From Pelodera strongyloides (taxonomy: Eukaryota; Nematoda; Chromadorea; Rhabditida; Rhabditidae): a DNA stretch of 64,000 nt. The stretch covers positions 62,001 to 126,000 of the forward strand of contig JAANDG010000067.1 of the NCBI GenBank assembly GCA_036852015.1, given 5' to 3'. Positions 1-10,000 of this stretch are shown here, in pieces. Below the pieces are notes generated by a model. It saw nothing but the letters and a program-made list of their open reading frames with translations. It ran no database searches and was not told the DNA's origin. The translations under genes and the position numbers were made by a program. Numbering within the stretch: position 1 is the stretch's first letter; the number at the start of each line of letters is the position of its first letter.

Positions 1-1261
1 CAAAAAGAACAAGAAGTGCATAACAAGTACAGACCGTTCACTTCCAGATCACCTCAAAGAAACCGAATATTTTTTTTAAAACTCAAATAAAAAAGATACA
101 TATGCAGCTGCGCACGAACATCTATTAACAAGCTAGGCTAAGCTACAGCTACAATAAGAACAAATATCTCAAAAGCAATACGCAACCCCACACAAGACAA
201 CAAAATCAAAATGTAATTCTATATAACCGAATCAGAATAGAGAGAGGGACCACAAACAATAATACATAAAACATGCATATCAAAAAAATACAGTATAACG
301 ACCGTAATGTCGGCGCCGTTTCAAACAATCACGTACTAATAGAATTACTTTATTCCTCGCATATAATCTACCAATTTACATAGCTATCAATCAATAACCA
401 ATAAGATATTGATCGAATTAGCAGTTGAGATGTTGAATCGACATATCTTCTCCCTTGGTCACATGCGAGTTGTAGAATCGATTTCCACAGTAACCACATG
501 CATGGACTCCAGGCTTGTCCTAAAAAACTACCCGTAAAGCGGTGTAACAGTCGTTTTTTGAAGTGCATGGTGGACGCTGTATTCCCACAAATTATAATGC
601 ATATGGATATAATAAGATCAAAAAACCGCACAGTTATTTGCATACCACTACTACCTGAGAACAATGAAATACCGGATAAATTTCAAAAACCAGTTGTTGT
701 ATCACTTAAACGCACTCAACCCAAGGTCGGATCTGGCCAGTGACAACTCACAACTTTGACCGGCGAAGAATATAAAGCAGAAAGACCTCTGAATAAAGCA
801 GCACGCTCTAGTAACCGTGACCGACACAACGGATTTAATACTCCTTATCTTATTATGATAAAAGAAAATTTTAAACAAGAATTTTTTTTTAAATGGCCGG
901 TTTTTGAAACGTCTCCTCGACAACTCCGCATAGGATACGCAAATGAATATAATTAGATCTAAAAAAAACGCGCTGTATCTAACAATGATTAGCGTGCACT
1001 ATGTGGGAACAAATCATCCAGTATAATAATAATAATTTATTAATAGTATAAGTTTCAAAAACAGGCAGTCATCCTGCTTTAACGTCTAAACTAATGAAAA
1101 TGCAGGAATGCAACAAAATACGACGAGGATGACTAACAAACTAGAATACTAATGACAAAGCACTCATCCATTATAATAGTAAGGAATACAGTGTGAATGG
1201 TTGTGAAAACTGAAAACACTCGCCCGTAAGGCCGTAAAGCTCACGGGATAAAAAAATAGCA

Positions 1262-1445
1262 TGATACCGGCCAGTTTTTGAAACGCATCATGGACAGCTG
1301 AATTCTTACGTATTTATGCAAAGTTGCTCGAACTTAGCTCGATTTTTTTTTGTTCTAATTTGTATTCATTTGCATAAGATGCATAAGAATGCTGGAGTAG
1401 GAGTACTCGATGTGTTTCAAAAACTGGCCTGTATTTCGCTTTACG
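1262..1445. repeat. MITE-like inverted repeat, family 1 copy
   Basis: The two ends are inverted copies carrying ACCGGCCAGTTTTTGAAACG on the left and its counterpart running into TATTTCGCTTTA on the right. The core has the shared TTATGCA/TTTGCATAA segments. The same element recurs at 21318, 22969, 24138, 48704 and 58521. Confidence 0.75.
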
Positions 1446-1588
1446 TAAGTAAAAATGAACTAACCAGGTTGATAAACACCCTCGGGTGTCCAGTGGCTGG
1501 ATGTCCGCCATCGCAGAAAATGACGCTATCATGACCACAGTCCTTTGGAGGACGTTCGGCAATCTGAAAAATATTTATTAAATATTTA

Positions 1589-1766
1589 TTAAAGCGAAAT
1601 GCTAGCCTCTTTGGAAAATTTGCATATGATAAGCAAATCCTATGTATCCTATGCTAATTTTGTACGATCGCCACGGCAATCGTACAAAATTAGCATAGGA
1701 TACATAGGATTTGCTTTATTGCTTATCATATGCAAATTTTCCAAAGGGGCTAGCATTTCGCTTTAA
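1589..1766. repeat. Near-perfect 178-bp palindrome flanked by TTAA
   Basis: It starts TTAAAGCGAAATGCTAGCCT and ends with the inverse, CTAGCATTTCGCTTTAA. The arms match almost base for base through the central GTACGATCGCCACGGCAATC. The strand could fold into one long hairpin. The outer TTAAAGCGAAAT is shared with family 1, so this is probably a related non-autonomous element. Confidence 0.85.
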
Positions 1767-3268
1767 CACATAAAATGTGTGCATCAATATGATGAAAGGT
1801 TGACAAGCAACAATTGAATGGCCATGGTCTTAATTACCTTGAACAAATTAAATTGAGTATTCGTACATTACCTCAAAAAATACCGAGGATAACAACCATA
1901 TTTGCAACACATTAGGCATTCCTCAAATAGTACTAACTAAGCACAACATACGCTCAAATACTTGCATCCTGATATACCATTTCCTTTTATCTTGTTCGGT
2001 TAGAGTCTTAGAGTCCATTTAAGAAAGAGCTTTCTTTAAATATGACGGGTTAAATGAAAACGTGTACAAAGAAAACTAGAAACTAGTATAAAAAATATCC
2101 CACAGTTCAAATATTCAACGACATGATTGCGAAGGGAGTGTTACATAACTAAACCATGGTAACTCTAATTGTAAGTATGTTAGCATTGCCGTGGAGTGGT
2201 TGAGAGTAGAATCAGTAGAAAATAAAATACAATAATTTAAGACATACCAGTCTCATGGCCACGTTAGGGTTCACCATCTTAGGGTTAAGTTCAAATCGCT
2301 GCAGACGATAATCCGACTGGTCCCATGCCTGTAATATGAGAATATTAGGTTTCTAAATATTTTTTAATCCGTCATCGACCGGCAATTGGCAAGACCATAC
2401 ACTTTGCTCAGGCAATTTAATTTTAGTGCAGGGCATAAATAAAACTCGTTGGGAAAAGCTCAAAACCACCATCCAAATATATACTGCGTTCCCCAAAATT
2501 ATAGCTATTCATGATACGTTTCTGATTTCCACCATAAGACATTCCTAATATTCTAATCGCAACGGTGGTATGGCTACGAGCTCAAGGCCACAATCCAAAT
2601 GTATGCAATATGCTAATTAGGATGGTGATTTCGCCGATCAGTTCGCAACGAGTTTGCGCTGTTTTAGTGACACTGTGCCCTAATAAGCTAATAGGAAACT
2701 CCGAACAAGAAACAATAACGAACCTGTCCAGTATGCGTCACCTCATCGAACTTGGCGGTTTGTGGGGTGACCTGCGTCGGGTTTGGAGCCTAAACAAATG
2801 GAACGATGAGCGAGAAACAAATTCAAGTAGAGCGGCGCTGAATACGATTGAAAACGAACGAATTATGGCTCCCCCACATTCTACGCAAATTATGTTCCAT
2901 TTTATGCGATAAATGTGATAATACAACAGAATGCAGTTGTCCGGTATAGTGGAAAAAAAGTACTCAAGGCCACCGCATAACGTGAAACTGAACATATTTA
3001 ATATGTTGTTCATACAAAAAAAAACGGTTTTTGCTTGGATTAACAGATTGTCACGGCGGCTTCTCCAAGTTTTTAGTTATTACCTTAGTGACCGCTCCAG
3101 CGCATCTCACGGATGTTGTCAATCCGCGCACAGGAGTCAGAAGACGATTCATTTTCCTTAAAAAAAATTGTGACTGAATTCTTCATAAGAACGAAAGCGA
3201 TATGACGAAAATAAATACGTACACAAAGTGCTCGGAGAGACAATGTAAGTGGTTGGGTTGAGCCGAGC

Positions 3269-3501
3269 TTAGGGCGCATTCGTGTTGGGCAAAATGCGCA
3301 AATTTCGCGAAATAATCAGTTCGAGTTGATAGGGCGAGAGATTGTTGACAAATAAGAGAGCCCAGGAAAAAAATATTTCCAAGACTCTGCGTCTCTCATA
3401 TGAACGGGATATTTCGCAGCGCGCTAACACTGGCTAACAGTTAACTCTAACAGATTATTTCGCGAAATTTGTGCCTTTTGCCCAACTCGAATGCGCCCTT
3501 A
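3269..3501. repeat. Inverted repeat with AGGGCGCATTCG ends
   Basis: The left arm at about 3271-3320 begins AGGGCGCATTCGTGTTGGGC and continues through TTTCGCGAAATAATC. The right arm at about 3452-3500 is its inverse. The roughly 130-bp spacer is unrelated. The GGGCGC ends resemble the GCGCGCCC-type ends of the elements near 20757 and 32850. Confidence 0.8.
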
Positions 3502-4094
3502 TGAATCGTGCAATAACGAATCGAACTAATCGTACACCAAACTTAGGGAGGATACGTAATGCAAACATACGTTGTTGTGTGTCTATTCTGAGAAATTAAG
3601 GGATCAACGAATGGGTAAAGAAATGCGACAGAAAGGTACAAAGAAAATCAGCAAATGATAAACACGTCAGCGAAATAAACTTCATGACAGCTACTATGGG
3701 TAGACTTGTAAGCATCTCCTTCACGGAAGTGTGGCGGCCCGAAACGTGATGTGAATACAATAAAAACGAAGCTACTGTAAACTATAAACAAGGCAATACT
3801 TATGTACTATAACATAGTCCGGTCCGATGATCCGATCGACATGACAGAGCGAGGAGATTATGCACAAAAAAGGCACGGTAAATGCACGTGACAGTAGTTA
3901 CAGTATACTAAATCTTTGCTGGACACCGTGTGCAATTCTTGTGCATGCAAAATACGGAGGGTGAAAAGCAGAAAAGTGGCCCGGTGTCAAGCACTCCGCT
4001 TGCATACAAATGACGTAAAATTGACATCGCGAAAGAATTTTGCAATATTTTTGGTCACCGAAAATTAGTTATATTAAAAATACGGCTATAGTAT

Positions 4095-4480
4095 AGATAC
4101 CGGTCCAGAAACCACGAAGCCCCCTACCACGGAGCATTTTCGGTTAATAATCCATGTGTTGAAAGTTTTTAGTTTTTCTGAATTTTCGCCGACCAATTTG
4201 CGTACTTGGGTTGGCCATCGAGTGACCATTACATAAAAATCTAATTATCACTACACACATGCGCAGTTACTATACTATATCAGAAACGTATAAAAAACAG
4301 AGAGTATGGCGTACCACCACTAAAGTCGACGGAAAGATTTATGAATGCCCCGCTGACATAGGACCACCAGATCAAGTCCACGTGTCCAAGAACAATAGAT
4401 AAATGCGATATCGGCATAGGCCTGTAATTGGGTAATTAAAGTGATATGGTCCGTGTTTCTGGACAACTGAGTTCCCGTTA
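4095..4480. repeat. Dispersed repeat, inverted homologue at 21545-21700
   Basis: A core reading TTTTCTGAATTTTCGCCGAC, followed by sequence near CAATTTGCGTACTTGGG, reappears in inverse orientation at about 21560-21610, together with the flanking GTCCAGAAACC-like ends. The boundaries are approximate. Confidence 0.5.
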
Positions 4481-5007
4481 CGTACTTTGCACGTCTACTT
4501 GTAAGACGGTTGGCTAACCACGCAAGGAATTGAATTTTCTTTATAAATTATGTGCCCTTTTGTGATGGAGGCACGCATATTGATGGGCAAATTGGTAGCA
4601 ATACATGATCACGCCGTTGTCAATATGCTGTTTCAAAAATCACGCACATTTTGAAAGTAAGACAAAAAGAAAGGGCGTGTGATTGGGTAATTTGGTTAAG
4701 TAGTGTACTCTGATACTGTAAGACGTCTTTAGTAGACAATGTATTAGCACACTTGACAGCATGTTTAAATTACAGTAGTATTGATGCGCAAACAATATTT
4801 CTATGCCGGCATGTGTACAGTAGTATTGATGCAAAAATGTCGGCATGTGTACATAAAAAAAACTGTCTGGCTATTCATATAGTTCGTGTCCAAATACTGG
4901 CTTCTGCTTTCAGTTACTATTGAATGTCAGAGTTTTGGATGTTCAGCATGTTTTAGATGTCTTGAACCGTGAGCCTTATACAATAGCTTTCTTTGCGATA
5001 TATGCAT

Positions 5008-5470
5008 TGTTAGATTCTCACCGGAACACTACAAATCGGATGGGAACAAACTACATTCCATTAGACAAGAAAAATCTCTGCAAGAAAGGAAGCTAGTCTT
5101 GCAAAAGAGAGAACAAAGAAAACAGCATTTTTTGCTGTAACATGGGGCGTAACAACCGTTCGCCCCCATAAAACACCTACGAAAACAAGTAGGATATATA
5201 AAGCCCCTAGGCGTTTACTTTAAGCAGTTCGATCTTATATCGACTCTTTATTTTTAGTTTTGTTTAAACGGATAGTTCATATTAAGAGTAAAGGTTTATC
5301 TTTATTAAACGGATAGCTTTAAAATTAGTAATTCCATTGTTATTAACTTTAACATATATATATTATTGTTTTAGTATTTAAACAATGTCATATTTACTTT
5401 GTATTTTTTTTATTCTGATAAAATTATTATTTTACTTTTATTTTTATTAGTCTAGTCTTATTAATTTTCA
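5008..5470 (+). repeat. 5' LTR
   Basis: This 463-bp direct repeat matches 14585-15046. It runs TGTTAGATTC to TTAATTTTCA. A TATATAAAG box lies at 5195-5203, a likely promoter for the genomic transcript. The motif ACGGATA occurs at 5278-5284 and 5309-5315. Relative to the 3' copy it has one additional T in the GCATTTTTT run and TTA in place of TCC at about 5060. Confidence 0.95.
5195..5203 (+). promoter_or_regulatory. Candidate LTR TATA box
   Basis: TATATAAAG lies about 190 bp into the 5' LTR and is repeated in the 3' LTR. It is the only strong TATA-like site in the LTR upstream of the likely R region. Confidence 0.5.
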
Positions 5471-5488
5471 TGGCGACCGCCACCGAAC
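5471..5488 (+). other. Candidate primer-binding site
   Basis: TGGCGACCGCCACCGAAC begins at the first base after the 5' LTR. It opens with TGG, the complement of a tRNA CCA end, as expected for tRNA-primed reverse transcription. I could not decide which tRNA matches. Confidence 0.7.
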
Positions 5489-6209
5489 GAACCCTACATC
5501 TTCTGCCTGCCTCTCTGTCTTATTTGCCTTGACCATTCCCATGCTTATACTTCTTAAAAAATAATGATAATAATGCTGGCTATATTGGAATACCCTGAGG
5601 TTTACTTTTTGTTTTATAAGTGGATCCACATAAATCCAGGAATTTTTTTTTACTGAATGCCAAGCATTAAAAGTCGTCGCTAGCACCTTTCGCTTTATGA
5701 ATATTTTGACGACACCCAGGGTCACGTTACTAAAAGTACGTGCAAAAAAAAGAAGTTATACCTGGTCATGAAGGGACGCCTTCATGTTAATGTTTTGTTT
5801 CTCAAGAAACAAGATTTATACATTTTATTTTCATGGTTGCGATAAGAACTCGCACTCTCAAGCTGGGACGCGATCAAGAGGAAGAACCAACCTCTACTTC
5901 ACCAAAGTGAATTATCGATTTAAGGACTTCACAACTACAAACGTACGTCTTTCTTTGTTTTGTTTTATTTTTAAGTAACTTTAATTCATTTTATTCCAAT
6001 TTTATTTAAACATTTAATTTTATTTTTATAATAGTCTGTAAATTTAAATAATTGACTTTTTTTTTTTAATTGCTTTTTAAAGTTTCACTTTTAAATACAT
6101 AGTTATTTAAAAAAAAAAAAATCTTTCAAAAAAAAAAAACAGTAATTTTTTTTTTTATCAACTAACAGAAAGTGTGTTACGTTTAACAATTTGACAACAT
6201 AACACCATC
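5471..6209 (+). other. Retroelement 5' leader, possible intron
   Basis: This is the untranslated leader between the PBS and gag. A GTACGT donor-like site at 5943 and an acceptor-like TTTATCAACTAACAG ending at 6168 frame a T-rich segment, so a leader intron is possible. The short open frame at 5784-5978 has no recognisable features. Confidence 0.4.
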
Positions 6210-7052
6210 ATGAACCAACAACTAACAACTTTTGACATACTGCGAGGACCCGCATCCGCCGTCGAAAAATTTGGTGGTGAACCTGGCGAAGACTACCACA
6301 GTTTCTGCCAGAAACTCAACCATTTGTTTACGGCTGCAGAAATATCGGAAGGACGAGCATGCAAGCAGATACCACTTTTTCTGAAAGGAAGAGCGATGGA
6401 TGCATACGTCGCAATTCCGGATCAGACAAAACAAGCTTTGAACTACAATACCATCATGCAAACTCTAGGACAAGCATTCCGCGATCCATACGATACCGAA
6501 AGAGCTTTGGATCTTTTGGATAAGATTTCAAGAGCAAAATCTGAATCTTTTCGCGAATTCGCAAAACGGATTGAACGACTAGTTCGAACTGCTCACCCAG
6601 GAATCAGACGCAACATGCTTGATCAAGAGACAAGAATGCTTTTTATCAAGAAACTTCCAATCAAGCTTCGAACCGCAGTTAAAAGAGCTGAGCCAGTCGA
6701 CATCGAAGATCTAGTCAGAGTTACAGAAAAGGAGGAATCGTTAATGCAGGATGAAGACAACGCAATTTGTGCCCTCACACAAGAAATGCACACAGCTCAA
6801 CTGGAAGATCGTGTTTCAACTCTTGCGGAAGAACTTCGGAATCAGCAGGATCAACAAAGAACCTTCGAACAACAATTTCAACGTGGAAAGCCGAACTTCA
6901 ACAGAAAATATTCAACACAGAGAGGAAACACCTTTTTCAGAGGATACAACAACCGCGCTTACAACAACAACAACAATTACAGACGCCCATATAATCAATT
7001 CCGTGGACAAGGACAATACAAACAAGGACAACGGAAAAACAATCAAACTTAA
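6210..7052 (+). CDS. Retrotransposon Gag (capsid) protein, no zinc knuckle
   Basis: The 280-residue product has a helical capsid-like body (about residues 15-180), with a conserved-looking segment around residues 105-140 containing LLDKISRAKSESFREFAKRI. A basic tail rich in Arg, Asn, Gln and Gly follows (about 225-280). The tail would bind RNA, but it contains no CCHC knuckle, which most Ty3/gypsy Gags carry. Three such knuckles are instead encoded after integrase at 13893-14747. The next ORF overlaps in the +1 frame, so Pol expression needs a +1 (or -2) frameshift or splicing. An acceptor-like CCTTTTTCAG lies inside gag and ends at 6940. The ATG at 6210 is the first in frame after the leader. 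Confidence 0.85.
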   Translation: MNQQLTTFDILRGPASAVEKFGGEPGEDYHSFCQKLNHLFTAAEISEGRACKQIPLFLKGRAMDAYVAIPDQTKQALNYNTIMQTLGQAFRDPYDTERALDLLDKISRAKSESFREFAKRIERLVRTAHPGIRRNMLDQETRMLFIKKLPIKLRTAVKRAEPVDIEDLVRVTEKEESLMQDEDNAICALTQEMHTAQLEDRVSTLAEELRNQQDQQRTFEQQFQRGKPNFNRKYSTQRGNTFFRGYNNRAYNNNNNYRRPYNQFRGQGQYKQGQRKNNQT

Positions 7053-10000
7053 CGATTGTACGGCAATTACAACCGAGTATCCCTTTGTTCCTCCTCAACC
7101 ACCCACTTGCAATTTTTCATGGAAAGAGACTCCAATTGAAAATAAGATCATAGCATTCCAACTACGAGACATTGTTCATCAAACAGATGCAATCTTGTGC
7201 AAGGAAATTCGATTCAAAGTATGCACCCAAGGATTTCTCAAACTTTTCCGGAAAGATACCATTGAAGAAGTCGACTCCCAAGCTATTCTATGGGAGGATT
7301 GCAGAAGAGCAAACCATTCAAACAAACTTCATGACACTGAACTTTTTCCTACAAACCCTTTCCAACTGAACTCGAAACCCATGTTCAATACAACTGTACC
7401 TTGGTTTGGAACCAATTGTGAACACAGATCCTTATACATTTTGAAGCGAGGAACCGTGTCAACATACGATGGAAAAACTCTCAGTTCAGATATCGGAAGA
7501 ATGCAAGGATGTACGACAACTGAAGGATATTGTTATCATCGCCAAGAAACGATGGTTTGGAATTCATTTCATGTCAACGCTGAATGTTTCTTCGAACCAA
7601 TTTCCGAACTCACAGAAGCAACGTTCATAGAAGATCATGTATGGTTTCACCAAACAAAAACAATTGAAACCATCAGTCTAGAAGCTATGACAGAACATGA
7701 AGAATTATGCCTCGGAAACGACGTGATGAAACTCCAAAACGGATTATTTCTGAAGATCAAAGAACGAGAGAATCACCGACTGAAACGCGAAGTCAATCTA
7801 GAAATCGACCCTCTCCATTCTCCAAGTATGATTCCAAGATACAAGAAGGAAATCCCGACAGCAGAAGTCTTGAATGAAACCATTCAAATCAACGCTGAAT
7901 TAATTGAAGAACTCTTCGTCCGCTTCGATTATTGTATTTCCGAAATTCGAAAGATCAATTCGAAAATGCATGACTTCTACAACAACTATCAGAATACATC
8001 TATGCGATGGGACAAACTTTTCCAAGGAATCAATGAAGAACGACGTAACCAACCAGATTGGCATCGAACAAAAAAGGAAATGGAAGAAAGAATGCACATC
8101 TTGAAAAATGATCAACTCAAAGAAAAACACCGTCTCGACGATGAATTTTCAGAAGTAAAAGACCATGTTGCTCTTTTACAAGGATCGATGAATGACATTA
8201 CAAAGAAAAACTCGTCGGACACTGAAATACTGTCAAATTTGAAGCTACAATGGTCAAACATCACCGCAGCTGAAATTTCAAGAATCAATCTTCACGTGCA
8301 TCAGATCAAGAATGAACTCAATCAACTGGAGAACACTTTGACCAAATCATATCAAGATAATAAAATCTTGAAGGAAGAATTGGCAAGGAACGGATTCAAC
8401 TTAAGAACCGAAATCTTAAAAACGAAGAACGAACTCGAAAATGGGATCAAAGAATTGCAGAGGAAGTTAATTTCATTGCAGAAGGAAAAAGAAGACGATC
8501 AACCACAGTTTGAAAACAAACTCACCATTTTCCAAATTTTCACAGCATGTATCATCCAGAAAATGAAGATGGAAAATTCTCTCAACCTTCTCAAATTGAA
8601 CCCAACAGATGGAATTCGTCAAATCTTTGATGAAGAAAACATTGTCGCAAGATCTATCGGAACAGATGTATACATGGTTGCAAGATGTAAAACACTCGAA
8701 ATCAACGAAGAACAAATACACACCGATTTCACCATCAATAACACTTGCTACGACAATTGGCCAATGGAATACAACAACGACACATTATTTGTTGTTCCTT
8801 CAACAAAAGAAATCATCCGCAGAGCTCGTATCATACCATGCAATCATATTCCGATTGTTTCTACTAAGAAGAACAAGTTATGGTTGTACAACAACAAGAA
8901 AGGACCAGTACCAAGAACAATCGACGAAACTCGTATTAATTTACGAAAGTGGAAACATCGAGCGAGAAATCAAAGATTCACCAAAGCCGCTTTTGATTGG
9001 TTCAAAACAATGGGAAAGAAATTGTACAACACGACAGAAGAAACTACTCTCGGAATTATGTTGAACATCAAGAATGAAACCGAAAAGGTTCATGAAATCT
9101 TCGTCAACGCATACGAGAAAACGGTTCATGTGATTAAGGACACCTTGTCATCAATGTGGTCATGGATTAAATGGACACTCTTATACATCGGAATACCAAT
9201 CTTCATATTAATCCTTCTGGTAGGATGTTGTGTCCTATACCTGAAGATATGGTTTGCTGAAAAGGCCACATCAGGACTCTCCAAAGGACTACAAGAAATA
9301 GTGAAGAAAATGGATCCCACTACTGGAATAAATGCAATCGAAGAAAATATCGAACTCGAGGAAAACATCGACAACGTCAACATCAGACATCAACAGCCCA
9401 GATCAAACTCACCCCATATGTTCACCTACCTACCAACAGTAGTGATGATAAGCGCATTAATAGCTCCGGTAATTTCCACTACCACACCAGAAGGCAAACA
9501 AATGCCTTACATACCAGTTCACATCGATGGAATACCAGCTATTGCTCTTCTTGATACCGGAAGTTCATTAACGTACTGTCGAAAATCAACACTAAGAAAA
9601 ATCGATGGACAAATAAAACTTCAAACAACAAACCGAAGCGCCACTGCTGCTAATGGAACAATGATCAACTTCATTGGAACCGCAAATCTACTCATCAGTA
9701 TCGGAAGCCATCATTTCACACATGAAGTTCTAATTGCTGAAAACCATATGTGCCCAGTACCACTTCTAATTGGATCTGATACAATGACTTTCCTCGGACA
9801 AAAAGGAATCGAATTCAACTTCAATTTTGCAGAAAGAACGATCAAAATGAATGAAGAAAACATTCCAATGTTGAAATCCGGAGAAAAAGGATATGAACAC
9901 GGAGCGACGTTTACAGTAACACTGCCAAGCAAAATCATCCTTCAACCAAGAAGCGACAACATCATAATCGGAAAAACAAACATTTCCTGCCCCGAAGATA

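Larger units (their letters stand above)
1..5007. other. Gene-poor region with scattered palindromic repeats
   Basis: I see no convincing gene here. Open frames are short and none has a recognisable domain or a good splice context. The stretch holds several repeat remnants: copies related to the TTAAAGCG-type inverted-repeat elements near 527-725, 880-1085 and 1262-1445, a near-perfect palindrome at 1589-1766, an inverted repeat at 3269-3501, and a repeat at about 4095-4480 that is also found inverted at 21545-21700. The rest is AT-rich and featureless to me. Confidence 0.6.

Noticed and set aside
2565..2912. 115-residue ORF in the left flank
   Set aside because: There is no domain, no splice context, and an equally long antisense ORF overlaps it.
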